A stretch of DNA of 17,525 bases from JAAYZK01 sp964535025 (GCA_964535025.1 CAZHRW010000181.1:1-17525), one strand, 5' to 3'; numbered from the stretch's first letter, positions 7,783 through 15,367 are shown. Notes: a model not told the origin generated them from the letters alone. Made by a program: numbers and translations.

Positions 7783-7788
7783 TATAAT
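7783..7788 (+). promoter_or_regulatory. consensus -10 hexamer before the TPR gene
   Basis: A perfect TATAAT sits 9 bases before the ATG at 7798, in DNA that is otherwise very GC-rich. If used, transcription would begin at about 7794-7796 and give an almost leaderless mRNA. No good -35 is visible 16-18 bases upstream, and the surrounding GGATGAG could equally be the ribosome site of a longer transcript. Confidence 0.3.
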
Positions 7789-7797
7789 GGATGAGCT

Positions 7798-8886
7798 ATG
7801 AAACGACGCCCTCATCGTCGGATGATGCCCTACGTGCTGTCGCTGATCGCCGGGGTCCTCGCCGCCGCCCCCGCCGCGGCGCTGGCCCAGGCGCGCGGCG
7901 GCTTCAGCGTGGGCACGCTGCGTTCGGTGGGGTCGCTGGACTCCGACAGTACGACGTTCCAGCGGTACTCCTACGGGCTGTCGGGCACCGCCGCGCCACC
8001 GCCCGCGGCGGAGCCCTCGGCGTCCTACCCGAGGACGCTGCGGCGCTCCGGCGGCGGGGGGGCCGGCGCCGCGGCGCGGCGGCGTCCGGGGCAGCCGCGG
8101 GTGGCACGGCGACTCTATCAGCCGACGGAGATCCGTTTCAATGCGGGCGGCCTGGGCCAGGGCAGCATTTTCAAGGAAGCCAACCGGATGGCCGGCGACC
8201 GCGTGTCGTTCGGGGGGGACGTTCGCACGACCTTCGGCCTGACGGCCTCACCGGTGGAGACGGACGGCCCGATCCGCTCGTTCGCCCCGAACAACACCGG
8301 GCGGTACGCCACGTACCTTCGCACCGGTCAGGATGCCATGCGCGTCGGCCAGTACACCCAGGCGGCCGAGCACTTCCGCCAGGCCGCCCTCATCGGCCCG
8401 CGCCGCCCCGAGGCGCTGCTGAGCATCGCGCATGCCGATTTCGGCGCGGGCCGCTACGCGTCGATGGCCCATCGCCTGCGCCAGGCCATTCGCCACAACC
8501 CGGATCTGCCCGCGCGGGACATCCGGATTCGCAGCTTTTTCTCGGATGTCGGCACGTTCCTGACCCTGCGCGACGCGCTGATCGAGCAGACTGAGGCCGT
8601 GCCCGACGACGCCCGACAGTGGATGGCACTGGGCTACGTCCTGTGGTACGACAACGACACGGCCCGGGCCACCGAGGCGTGGCGGCGCGCTTACCACGCG
8701 AGCACGGATCCCACGATCAGCGGGGCCATCGAGGCCTGGTGGGACGGCGCCGTGGCGACCGGCCGGATCTCCGGTCCGCTGGAAGAGGCGACGACGACGG
8801 TGACCACCCGCCCGGCGGCGCCACCGCCGCCGGCCGCCGCGACCGTCGGCGAAACGCCCGACGACGACGCGACCGCTGACCGCTGA
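7798..8886 (+). CDS. secreted TPR-repeat protein
   Basis: 362 residues. A positively charged N-terminus and hydrophobic stretch ending AAALA-QA (cleavage near residue 30) form a Sec signal peptide. Residues 31-165 are low-complexity and rich in Gly, Pro, Arg and Ser, with no recognisable domain. Residues about 170-305 form three TPR-like helical repeats, the first reading GQDAMRVGQYTQAAEHFRQAALIGP. The C-terminal 40 residues are Pro/Ala/Thr-rich and end in a run of Asp. TPR domains bind protein partners, so this is probably a periplasmic scaffold for the neighbouring envelope-glycan enzymes. The gene has its own 73-bp upstream gap with a -10-like site and a hairpin after its stop, so it may be a separate transcription unit. 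Confidence 0.8.
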   Translation: MKRRPHRRMMPYVLSLIAGVLAAAPAAALAQARGGFSVGTLRSVGSLDSDSTTFQRYSYGLSGTAAPPPAAEPSASYPRTLRRSGGGGAGAAARRRPGQPRVARRLYQPTEIRFNAGGLGQGSIFKEANRMAGDRVSFGGDVRTTFGLTASPVETDGPIRSFAPNNTGRYATYLRTGQDAMRVGQYTQAAEHFRQAALIGPRRPEALLSIAHADFGAGRYASMAHRLRQAIRHNPDLPARDIRIRSFFSDVGTFLTLRDALIEQTEAVPDDARQWMALGYVLWYDNDTARATEAWRRAYHASTDPTISGAIEAWWDGAVATGRISGPLEEATTTVTTRPAAPPPPAAATVGETPDDDATADR

Positions 8887-8896
8887 CCACCGTCCC

Positions 8897-8935
8897 CGGC
8901 GGCGGCTCGAGGCGGGAGTCCAGACCCCGCCGCCG
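8897..8935 (+). terminator. stem-loop after the TPR gene, possible terminator or attenuator
   Basis: A 9-bp perfect stem, CGGCGGCGG (8897-8905) with CCGCCGCCG (8927-8935), encloses a 21-base loop and starts 10 bases after the TPR stop codon. There is no T-run, so intrinsic termination is uncertain. It could be a Rho-dependent or pausing site that separates the TPR gene from the sugar-nucleotide operon starting at 8992. Confidence 0.4.
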
Positions 8936-8991
8936 TGAGCCGATGGTAGAAACTGAAGTTACGATGACCCCCTCGGAGTGATCGGCCGTTC

Positions 8992-11091
8992 ATGCCAGCC
9001 GCCCGTGATAATCCGATGCGGACCAGCCTGACGGCCCGCGCGTTTCACGCCGCCGAGACCCTCGCGGCCGGGCACCGGGTGACGGCCAACGTGATCGCCC
9101 ACAACATCCTGTTCGCGGCGGCGTTCTTCCTGGCCTTCATCGTCCGCTACGATGCCGGAGTGCCCTTCACCGGCAAGGGGGCCCGCGGCTCGTGGCTGAT
9201 CGACCAGTACCTGACGTTCCTGCCGTACGTCCTGTTGGTCAAGAGCATCATCTACGCGAGGATGCGGCTGTTCCACGGGCACTGGCGCTACACGAGCACC
9301 CGCGACGTCTGGCGGATCGTGTGGGCGGCATGGTGGTTCGTGCTGGTGACGGCCGTCGTCGTGATCCTGACGTACTACGTGCCGCAGTTGACGCAGCGGG
9401 TCACGTACTACAGTTACAGCAAGGGCGTGCTGCTGCTGGACTTCGTGCTGTCGATCTTCGTGGTGTGCACGGCGCGGCTGGCGGTGCGGCTGTACCGCGA
9501 GGAGCTGCGGCCGATCTCGCCCGAGGGCCTCACGCGGATCATCATCGTCGGCGCCGGCAACGCCGCCGAGACGCTCATCCGCGAGATCTACCGCATGACG
9601 GAAGACCGCTACCGCGTGGTCGGCCTGGTGGACGACAACCCGCACACCCAGGGCCTCTACATCCACGACCTGCCGGTGCTCGGGGGCACCGAGGACCTCA
9701 AGGACCTCTGCGACGAGTACGAGGTCGACGAGATCCTCATCGCCCTGCCCTCCCCGTCGCACAAGGAGCTGCGCCATGTCGTCGAGCTGTGCCGCGGGGC
9801 CAACCTGAAATTCAAGACGATGCCCGGGGTCGGCGACCTGATCGACGGGCGGTTCAACGTCAGCCAGATCCAGGAGGTCGACATCAACGACCTGCTCGGG
9901 CGCGAGGTGATCGACCTGGACCACGAGGCGATCGGCCGGTTCATCGCCGGCCGGCGAATCCTGATCACCGGCGCCGGCGGGAGCATCGGCAGCGAGATGT
10001 GCCGCCAGGTCGCCGCGATCGGCCCGGCGCGGCTGATCCTCGTCGAGCAGGCGGAGAACCCCCTGTTCGACATCACCGGCGAGCTGAACCGCCGCTGGGC
10101 CGACCTGCCCGTCGTGCCGATCATCTGCGACATCTACGATCGCCAGCGGGTGATGGCGACCTTCCAGACCCACCGGCCCGAGGTCGTCATCCACGCCGCC
10201 GCCCACAAGCACGTGCCCCTGATGGAGTACAACCCCTGCGAGGCGATCAAGAACAACATCCTGGGCACCCGCAACGTCGCCGACGCCTCCTGCGCGCACG
10301 GCGTGGCGGAGTTCGTGATGATCTCCACCGACAAGGCGGTCAACCCCTCGTCGGTGATGGGCTGCTCCAAGCGGGTCGCCGAACTGTACGCCCAGTCGCT
10401 CAACGGCAACCCTGCCGGCGGCGGAACGAAGTTCATGGCGGTCCGCTTCGGCAACGTGCTCGGCTCGGCCGGGTCGGTCGTGCCGATCTTCAAGCGCCAG
10501 ATCGCCGCCGGCGGGCCCGTCCGCGTCACCCACCCGGAGATGACCCGCTACTTCATGACCATCCCCGAGGCCAGCCAACTGGTGCTCCAGGCGGCGGCCA
10601 CGGGCACCGGGGGACAGATCTTCCTGCTGGATATGGGCGAACCGGTCCGCATCGTCGACCTCGCGCGGGACCTGATCACGCTGAGCGGCCTGCGGCCCGA
10701 CGAGGACATCGAGATCGTCTTCACCGGCGTCCGCCCGGGCGAGAAGCTCTTCGAGGAACTTCGCACCGACGGGGAGGACATCGAACCGACCACCCACGAG
10801 AAGGTCAACGTGTGGAAGACCCGCCCGATCGACCCCGACGTGCTGGCCGAGGGCATGGCGCGCCTCGAGGCGCTGGTCAACTGCCCGGACCGCCGGCGGA
10901 TCCTCGCGGCGTTCAAGCGGCTCGTGCCCGAGTACGAGCCGCTCAATCCCCCCGGCGAGGTCGACGCCCCCACACCCCGCGCCGACGTACGCCCTTTGAC
11001 GACCGGCCGCGCCATGGGGTCGCGGACGGCCAACCAGCCCTTGACCTGGGGAAGCGATGACGACCGAACGGATTCCGCTGTCCAAGCCTGA
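8992..11091 (+). CDS. membrane-anchored UDP-GlcNAc 4,6-dehydratase (PglF/CapD/WbpM/FlaA1 family)
   Basis: 699 residues, the full long form of the family. Residues 35-165 hold four hydrophobic helices. A first Rossmann domain has GAGNAAE (187-193). The catalytic short-chain-dehydrogenase domain has the cofactor loop GAGGSIGSE (327-335) and the active-site region STDK (445-448). The usual YxxxK Tyr is replaced by Met456, with Lys460 retained, as is normal in PglF/WbpM enzymes. The reaction is conversion of UDP-GlcNAc to UDP-4-keto-6-deoxy-GlcNAc on the cytoplasmic side. A GGAG (8975-8978) lies 13 bases before the ATG, a weak spacing; the in-frame ATG at 9016 has none. The gene overlaps the aminotransferase by 35 bp. 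The last 60 residues are low-complexity. The exact stereochemical product is inferred from the neighbours. Confidence 0.93.
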   Translation: MPAARDNPMRTSLTARAFHAAETLAAGHRVTANVIAHNILFAAAFFLAFIVRYDAGVPFTGKGARGSWLIDQYLTFLPYVLLVKSIIYARMRLFHGHWRYTSTRDVWRIVWAAWWFVLVTAVVVILTYYVPQLTQRVTYYSYSKGVLLLDFVLSIFVVCTARLAVRLYREELRPISPEGLTRIIIVGAGNAAETLIREIYRMTEDRYRVVGLVDDNPHTQGLYIHDLPVLGGTEDLKDLCDEYEVDEILIALPSPSHKELRHVVELCRGANLKFKTMPGVGDLIDGRFNVSQIQEVDINDLLGREVIDLDHEAIGRFIAGRRILITGAGGSIGSEMCRQVAAIGPARLILVEQAENPLFDITGELNRRWADLPVVPIICDIYDRQRVMATFQTHRPEVVIHAAAHKHVPLMEYNPCEAIKNNILGTRNVADASCAHGVAEFVMISTDKAVNPSSVMGCSKRVAELYAQSLNGNPAGGGTKFMAVRFGNVLGSAGSVVPIFKRQIAAGGPVRVTHPEMTRYFMTIPEASQLVLQAAATGTGGQIFLLDMGEPVRIVDLARDLITLSGLRPDEDIEIVFTGVRPGEKLFEELRTDGEDIEPTTHEKVNVWKTRPIDPDVLAEGMARLEALVNCPDRRRILAAFKRLVPEYEPLNPPGEVDAPTPRADVRPLTTGRAMGSRTANQPLTWGSDDDRTDSAVQA

Positions 11092-12220
11092 TATCACCGC
11101 CGCCGAGCGACGCGCCGTCGCCGCCGTCCTGCGCACCGATCGGCTGAGCATGGGCCCGCACCTGGAGGCCTTCGAGCAAGCCACCGCCAACCTGGCCGGC
11201 CGTGCGTTCGGCGTGGGGGTCAACTCGGGTACGAGCGGCCTGCACCTGTGCGTCAAGGCGCTGGGGCTCCAACCCGGCGACGAGGTGATCACCACCCCGT
11301 TCTCGTTCATCGCCACCACCAACTGCCTGCTGTACGAGCGGGTCACGCCGGTGTTCGTCGACATCGACCCCGACAGCTACAACCTCGACCCCGACCGGCT
11401 CGCCGACGCGCTGACCGAGCGGACGCGGGCGATCCTGCCGGTGGAGATCTTCGGCAACCCGGCCCACTTCGACCGCTACGAGCAGTTCGCCCGCGACCAC
11501 GACCTGCTGCTGATCGAGGACTGCTGCGAAGCGCTCGGCGGCCGCCTCGACGGCCGTCCGACCGGCTCGTTCGGCGACTGCGGCGTGTTCGCCTTCTACC
11601 CCAACAAGCAGTTGACCACCGGCGAGGGCGGGATGATCGTCACCGACGACCCGGCCGTGGCCGACTGCGCCCGGTCGATGCGCAACCAGGGCCGCGACGA
11701 GGGGGGATGGCTGACGCACGTGCGGATCGGCTACAACTACCGCCTCAGCGAGCTGGCCGCCACCATCGGCGTGGCGCAGATGGGCCGCCTCGACGCGATC
11801 CTCGACCGCCGCCGCCGCGTCGCCGCGTGGTACCACGAGGCGCTCGCCGACATCGACGAGATCCACCTGCCGCCCATGGCCGATCCGGATCGGGCCAGTT
11901 GGTTCGTTTACGTCGTGCGCCTGGACGACCGGTTCGACTACGACGACCGCCAGGCGATCGTCGACGCCCTGACGGGGCGGGGGATCGGCTGCGAGCGGTA
12001 CTTCCAGCCGATCCACCTCCAGCCGTTCATCCGCCGGACGCTTCGGACCGCCGCCGGCGCGTTTCCCCAGTGCGAGCGGGTCTCCGACCGGACCGTCGCG
12101 CTGCCGTTCTTCACGACCATGCGCCGCGACCAGGTCCGCCAGGTGGCCGATGCCCTGAAGGCCGTGCTGGCCGGCCTGTCGCACCGGGCCCGCGGCGCGG
12201 GAGGGTCCCTGGCGTGTTAG
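11057..12220 (+). CDS. DegT/DnrJ/EryC1 sugar aminotransferase (PglE-like)
   Basis: 387 residues, typical of the PLP-dependent fold-type I sugar aminotransferases. The PLP lysine is Lys184 in FYPNKQLTTGEGG. Asp155 in LIEDCCEALGG contacts the pyridine nitrogen, and NSGTSGLHL (56-64) binds the phosphate. Acting after the 4,6-dehydratase, it should transfer an amino group from glutamate to C4 of UDP-4-keto-6-deoxy-GlcNAc, giving the 4-amino sugar. A GGGGA (11048-11052) within the tail of the preceding gene lies 4 bases before the ATG. The stop overlaps the start of the next gene by 7 bp. Regiospecificity (C4, as opposed to C3) is inferred from gene order. Confidence 0.93.
   Translation: MTTERIPLSKPDITAAERRAVAAVLRTDRLSMGPHLEAFEQATANLAGRAFGVGVNSGTSGLHLCVKALGLQPGDEVITTPFSFIATTNCLLYERVTPVFVDIDPDSYNLDPDRLADALTERTRAILPVEIFGNPAHFDRYEQFARDHDLLLIEDCCEALGGRLDGRPTGSFGDCGVFAFYPNKQLTTGEGGMIVTDDPAVADCARSMRNQGRDEGGWLTHVRIGYNYRLSELAATIGVAQMGRLDAILDRRRRVAAWYHEALADIDEIHLPPMADPDRASWFVYVVRLDDRFDYDDRQAIVDALTGRGIGCERYFQPIHLQPFIRRTLRTAAGAFPQCERVSDRTVALPFFTTMRRDQVRQVADALKAVLAGLSHRARGAGGSLAC
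12199..12205 (+). promoter_or_regulatory. strong Shine-Dalgarno setting a GTG start
   Basis: GGGAGGG lies inside the 3' end of the aminotransferase gene, 8 bases before the GTG at 12214. It decides the start of the phosphoglycosyltransferase gene, whose open frame otherwise runs unbroken far upstream, antisense to nothing but out of frame with the aminotransferase. The next in-frame candidate, TTG at 12223, is less well placed. Confidence 0.75.
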
Positions 12221-13308
12221 GGTTGACCACGACCAACTTCTACTGGGGCATCACCGGCGCGCTGGGCCTGGCGGCCATCGGCTCGTACGTCGGCGGGTTC
12301 CTGGCCATCTTCGTCGGGCGCAAGCTCCACATCATCGACCGCCCCGGGTCGCGATCGAGTCACTCGATCCCCACCCCCCGCACCGGGGGAATGGCCATCC
12401 TGCTGGGCACGCTGATGGGCCTGTCGCTGCACGCCCAGCCGTCGATGGCCTTCGTCGCCGCCGCCGTCGTCGGGGCGGTCATCACCACCATCAGCTTCCT
12501 GGACGACCTGGTCACCATCCCCTCCCTGCCCCGCCTGGCCGGCCATTTCCTCGTCGCCGGACTGACGCTGGTCATGATCGGCCTGGACCTGCCGGCGCTC
12601 GGGCTGCCCTACGCGCGGGTCGCGCTGCCGCCGCCGGTGGGGTTCGCCGTCGCCCTGGTGTTCGTGGTGGGGTTCGTCAACTTCTTCAACTTCATGGACG
12701 GGATCAACGGCCTGGCCGCCGCCCAGGGCATCTGGGGCGGGCTGACCCTGGCGATCCTCCTGGCCTGGGGCCAGCAGGGCCACGAGATGGGCAACAGCTT
12801 CCTCTACGGCGCCGCCATCGCCGGCGGGTCGCTGGGGTTCCTGCCCCACAACTTCCCCAAGGCGCGGTTGTTCATGGGCGACATCGGCTCGACGACCATC
12901 GGCTTCGTCCTGGCGGTCCTGACGCTGCTGGGCTCGCGGCACGCGTGCATCGGCGGCGAGCCCGTCCCCTGGGTCGCCTTCGTCCTGCCGCTGGGCGTGT
13001 TCCTCTTCGACGCCACCTTCACCCTGTTCAAACGCATTCTCCACGGGGAGAACTTCCTCAAGGCCCACCGCCAGCACCACTACCAACTGCTCGTGCGGTG
13101 CGGCTGGTCGCACACGAAGGTGACCGCCCTGCAGATGGGCCTGATGACCCTCTGCTCGATCGGGGCCCTGCTCTACGCCGCCGGCGACGACGCCGTCCGC
13201 CTGGCGGTGCTGCTGGTGGTGCTCTGCGTGTTCATCTCCTACAGCGTGCTGGTGCACCGCTACTTCCGCGCCCACCGTCTCGACGGACCGGCGGAGACGG
13301 CCTCGTGA
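12214..13308 (+). CDS. WecA/MraY/WbpL-type polyprenyl-phosphate phosphoglycosyltransferase
   Basis: 364 residues, polytopic with about ten membrane helices, a normal length for the family. It transfers a sugar-1-phosphate from a UDP-sugar to polyprenyl phosphate at the cytoplasmic face. Family signatures are all present: RPGSRSSHSIPTPRTGG (43-59), the catalytic-loop Asp pair 97-98 in FLDDL, NFMDGINGLA (159-168), LFMGDIGS (219-226) and the C-terminal HRQHHYQ (285-291). The likely donor is the product of the flanking dehydratase, aminotransferase and acetyltransferase, as for WbpL with N-acetylated 6-deoxy sugars. The start is GTG, set by GGGAGGG upstream. The stop overlaps the next GTG (GTGA). 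A WecA-like GlcNAc-1-P specificity is the main alternative. Confidence 0.91.
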   Translation: MLGLTTTNFYWGITGALGLAAIGSYVGGFLAIFVGRKLHIIDRPGSRSSHSIPTPRTGGMAILLGTLMGLSLHAQPSMAFVAAAVVGAVITTISFLDDLVTIPSLPRLAGHFLVAGLTLVMIGLDLPALGLPYARVALPPPVGFAVALVFVVGFVNFFNFMDGINGLAAAQGIWGGLTLAILLAWGQQGHEMGNSFLYGAAIAGGSLGFLPHNFPKARLFMGDIGSTTIGFVLAVLTLLGSRHACIGGEPVPWVAFVLPLGVFLFDATFTLFKRILHGENFLKAHRQHHYQLLVRCGWSHTKVTALQMGLMTLCSIGALLYAAGDDAVRLAVLLVVLCVFISYSVLVHRYFRAHRLDGPAETAS

Positions 13309-13832
13309 AGGTGATCGTCCTCGGCGCCGGCGGGCTGGGGCGGACCGTCGCCGACATCCTGCGGCGCTGCGCCGACCACGACCCCGTCGGTTTCGCCGAC
13401 GACGCCCCCGACGCCGCGACGTCCCTGGACGGCTTGGCGGTGCTGGCCACCGCCGACGCCCTGGCGACCTTCGGCGCCGACGGCGCCGTCGCCGCCGTGG
13501 GCAACCCCGACGCCCGACGCGCCCTGGCCGCCCGCGCCGCCGAGGCGGGATTGGCCCTGCCGATCGTAATCGACCCGACGGCGGTGGTCTCGCCCGCGGC
13601 CCGCCTGGGCGAAGGCGTCGTCGTCGGCCCCCACGCCGTCATCGGCCCCGGCGCGACGATCGGCCGCCTGACGATCCTCGCCGCCGCCGCCGTCGTCGAG
13701 CACGACGCCGCGATCGGCGACGCCTGCTACCTCGGCCCCCGCTGCCTCATCGACGCCCGCGCCCGCCTCGCCGACGGCACCGGCATCCGCGGCGGCCGCG
13801 TCGTCAATCAGGATGAGCAGGTCCAGGACTGA
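13305..13832 (+). CDS. PglD-like sugar O/N-acetyltransferase (short)
   Basis: 175 residues in two parts. An N-terminal Rossmann-like PglD_N domain has GAGGLG (7-12). A C-terminal left-handed beta-helix hexapeptide domain (about 91 onward) has the catalytic-type His133 in VEHDAAIGD. In PglD proteins this domain acetylates the 4-amino group of the UDP-sugar with acetyl-CoA. The start is GTG, overlapping the previous stop (GTGA), with GGAG 8 bases upstream. The helix stops early: the final coil turns and the usual closing loop are missing or degenerate (the tail is GTGIRGGRVVNQDEQVQD), and the stop is only 4 bp from repeat E2. Truncation at the repeat boundary is possible. The base composition is extremely rich in GCC codons. 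Confidence 0.83.
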   Translation: MKVIVLGAGGLGRTVADILRRCADHDPVGFADDAPDAATSLDGLAVLATADALATFGADGAVAAVGNPDARRALAARAAEAGLALPIVIDPTAVVSPAARLGEGVVVGPHAVIGPGATIGRLTILAAAAVVEHDAAIGDACYLGPRCLIDARARLADGTGIRGGRVVNQDEQVQD

Positions 13833-13836
13833 CGAC

Positions 13837-13982
13837 AAATCCGAAACTCGAAGCACAAAATACGAAACAAACGAACAAGACGGCAAACTCACAAACGGCC
13901 GAGGGCGAAAACCCGAAATCCGAAGCACGAAATACGAAACAAACCTCAAACAGACAAGACGGCAAACTCACAAACGGCCGAG
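13837..13982 (+). repeat. tandem direct units within E2
   Basis: A unit of about 72 bp occurs twice: the 35-bp arm followed by a 29-bp block that is exactly repeated (13875-13903 and 13954-13982). The second unit has a short insertion between arm and block. This is a local tandem duplication of half an inverted repeat, so the left side of E2 has two arms and the right side one. Confidence 0.85.
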
Positions 13983-14094
13983 CCCTGTTGTTGGGTGCTT
14001 TTCCGTTTGGACGTTTGCCGTTCTTTGGTTTGCCGTTTTAGCCGTTTGGCCGTTTCGAGTTTGTTTGGTACTTCGAATTTCGGATTTCGGATTT
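13837..14094. repeat. inverted-repeat element E2 between convergent genes
   Basis: Starts 4 bp after the acetyltransferase stop and ends about 10 bp before the glycosidase stop. Two direct copies of the arm (13837-13871 and 13909-13943) are matched by an inverted, more diverged arm at 14060-14094. The middle (13973-14008) matches the centre of E3 in inverted orientation at 30 of 36 positions by my count, and the 20-mer at 14003-14022 is identical to one in E1. As RNA it could form a long imperfect hairpin between the two convergent genes. No T-tract terminator is visible. Confidence 0.83.
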
Positions 14095-14104
14095 CCCCTA
14101 CCCC

Positions 14105-15139
14105 CTACGCTTCCCGCAGCCGCCGGGCGCCGTCCTTGAGCGCGGCGTAGGAGGGCTTGGGGGCCCCGGCGGTGTCGACCAGGCCCCAGGCGGTTTCGGC
14201 CGGGCAGTCCGCCTGGCCGCACTGCCAGCAGGTGGGGGTGTCGGCCCAGCGGAAGTACAGCTCGCCGGCCAGCAGGTCCTTGACCTCGATGAAGGCGTCG
14301 AACGCCTCGCGGATGTACGCGGCCTGCGTCTCGGGCGTGTGGCCGTCGCCCCAGGTGGCGGGCCAGCGGTGCGTTTGGCAGGTGGGCAGGCCCGCGGCGC
14401 GGTCGGCGTCGGTCATGACGCCGCCGGCGGAGGCGAAGCCCCACTCGTTGATCAGCACGGGCGTCTGCGTCAGCTCGTACAACTCGCGGACCCGCACGGC
14501 CCAGTCGCCCGGCCCGCCGGGCGCCCAGGAGCCGTAGTAGCCGTCGATCCCGCAGTAATCCAGCAGCCCGTCGCCGGCGCCGTACAGACGGCCGAAGAAG
14601 TAGTACGCCTTGGCCGACCCGGCGGGGTTGTGGCCGACGATCAGGGACGGATCGGCCCCCTTGAGGCCCCGGGCGCCGGCGAGAATCAGCTCGCACGCCT
14701 GCCGGGGGGTGAGGTCGCCGGCGAAGGTCGTGATATCCAGCTCGTTGGCCACCTGCCACGCCCGCACGGACGCCTTGAGATCCTCGGCCAGCCAGCGGCA
14801 CATCGCCTCGTAATGGCTGACGCCCTGCGGCGTATCGAGCGCCCCGAACCAGTCGGGCAGCGCGGGACGCCACCGCTTGGCCATCGTGCCGTCCGCCTGC
14901 CGCTCCCACCGGAACGACCCCGGCTGGGCCGTCACGCCCATCACGCGGATCCCCGCCGCGGCGAAGCCCGCCACGATCTCGCGATACCGCCGGTACCCCG
15001 GGGTCAACTGGCCGCCGAGGCGATCGACGAACGGGAACGGCGTCCCCAGCCGTACCCACTCGATCCCCGCGGCCTGCATCAGCCCCTTGTCCGCGTCCGC
15101 GTCCGGCTGAACCGTTCCGACGATCAAGGCCTCACCCAT
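14105..15139 (-). CDS. GH-A clan glycoside hydrolase-like protein
   Basis: 344 residues with the sequence layout of a TIM-barrel retaining glycosidase. Glu133 in WQVANELD matches the acid/base after strand 4, and Glu232 in VLINEWGF matches the nucleophile after strand 7. Substrate and GH family are not clear; GH5/GH39-like members cleave beta-glycans. No signal peptide is seen from the chosen ATG, which has GGAG (15147-15150 on the plus strand) 7 bases upstream. The open frame continues further upstream only through repeat E3, giving repeat-derived peptide, so a longer start is rejected. A Cys cluster, CxxCxxxxC (304-312), near the C-terminus is unusual and could bind metal or form disulfides. 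Lack of export would be odd for a glycanase. Confidence 0.78.
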   Translation of the reverse strand: MGEALIVGTVQPDADADKGLMQAAGIEWVRLGTPFPFVDRLGGQLTPGYRRYREIVAGFAAAGIRVMGVTAQPGSFRWERQADGTMAKRWRPALPDWFGALDTPQGVSHYEAMCRWLAEDLKASVRAWQVANELDITTFAGDLTPRQACELILAGARGLKGADPSLIVGHNPAGSAKAYYFFGRLYGAGDGLLDYCGIDGYYGSWAPGGPGDWAVRVRELYELTQTPVLINEWGFASAGGVMTDADRAAGLPTCQTHRWPATWGDGHTPETQAAYIREAFDAFIEVKDLLAGELYFRWADTPTCWQCGQADCPAETAWGLVDTAGAPKPSYAALKDGARRLREA

Positions 15140-15171
15140 GGGTTTTCTCCACGCTTGCTCCGCCGAGGCGG

Positions 15172-15367
15172 AAATCCGAAATCCGAAGCACAAAATACGA
15201 AACAAATCCGAAACGGCAAAACGGCAAAAAAACCGCAAACACAAGAACGGCACACGACAAACGGCTAAACGGAAAGGCATCCAATGATCGGGCTCGGCCG
15301 TTTTGCCGTTTGCCGTCTTATTCGTTTGAGATTTGTTTCGTATTTCGTAGTTCGTGCTTCGTATTTC
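15172..15367. repeat. inverted-repeat element E3, partly coding
   Basis: 196 bp with inverted arms 15172-15206 and about 15332-15367. Its centre (15267-15302) matches the centre of E2 in reverse orientation. The right arm lies inside the reading frame of the minus-strand deacetylase-like gene and supplies its last codons and TAA stop. The left arm ends 32 bp upstream of the glycosidase start codon. Seen from the deacetylase gene, E3 has the same orientation as E2 seen from the acetyltransferase gene. Confidence 0.85.

Noticed and set aside
8959..11364. Very long minus-strand open frame (about 800 residues) opposite the dehydratase gene
   Set aside because: It is antisense to a gene with clear motifs, its translation is rich in Arg, Asp, His, Gln and Val with no domain, and such frames are expected from third-position GC bias.
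11248..12213. Upstream part of the open frame that ends in the phosphoglycosyltransferase
   Set aside because: It overlaps the aminotransferase in another frame and translates to Arg/Pro-rich low-complexity sequence. The GGGAGGG-GTG at 12199-12216 marks the real start.
13837..13982. CRISPR-like direct repeats
   Set aside because: There are only two copies, the arm also occurs inverted and in the other elements, the spacing sequence is itself repeated, and there are no cas genes.
15140..15280. Longer N-terminus for the glycosidase, with an apparently hydrophobic leader
   Set aside because: The Phe/Cys/Arg-rich leader is the translation of E3; a GGAG at correct spacing before the ATG at 15139 supports the shorter protein.
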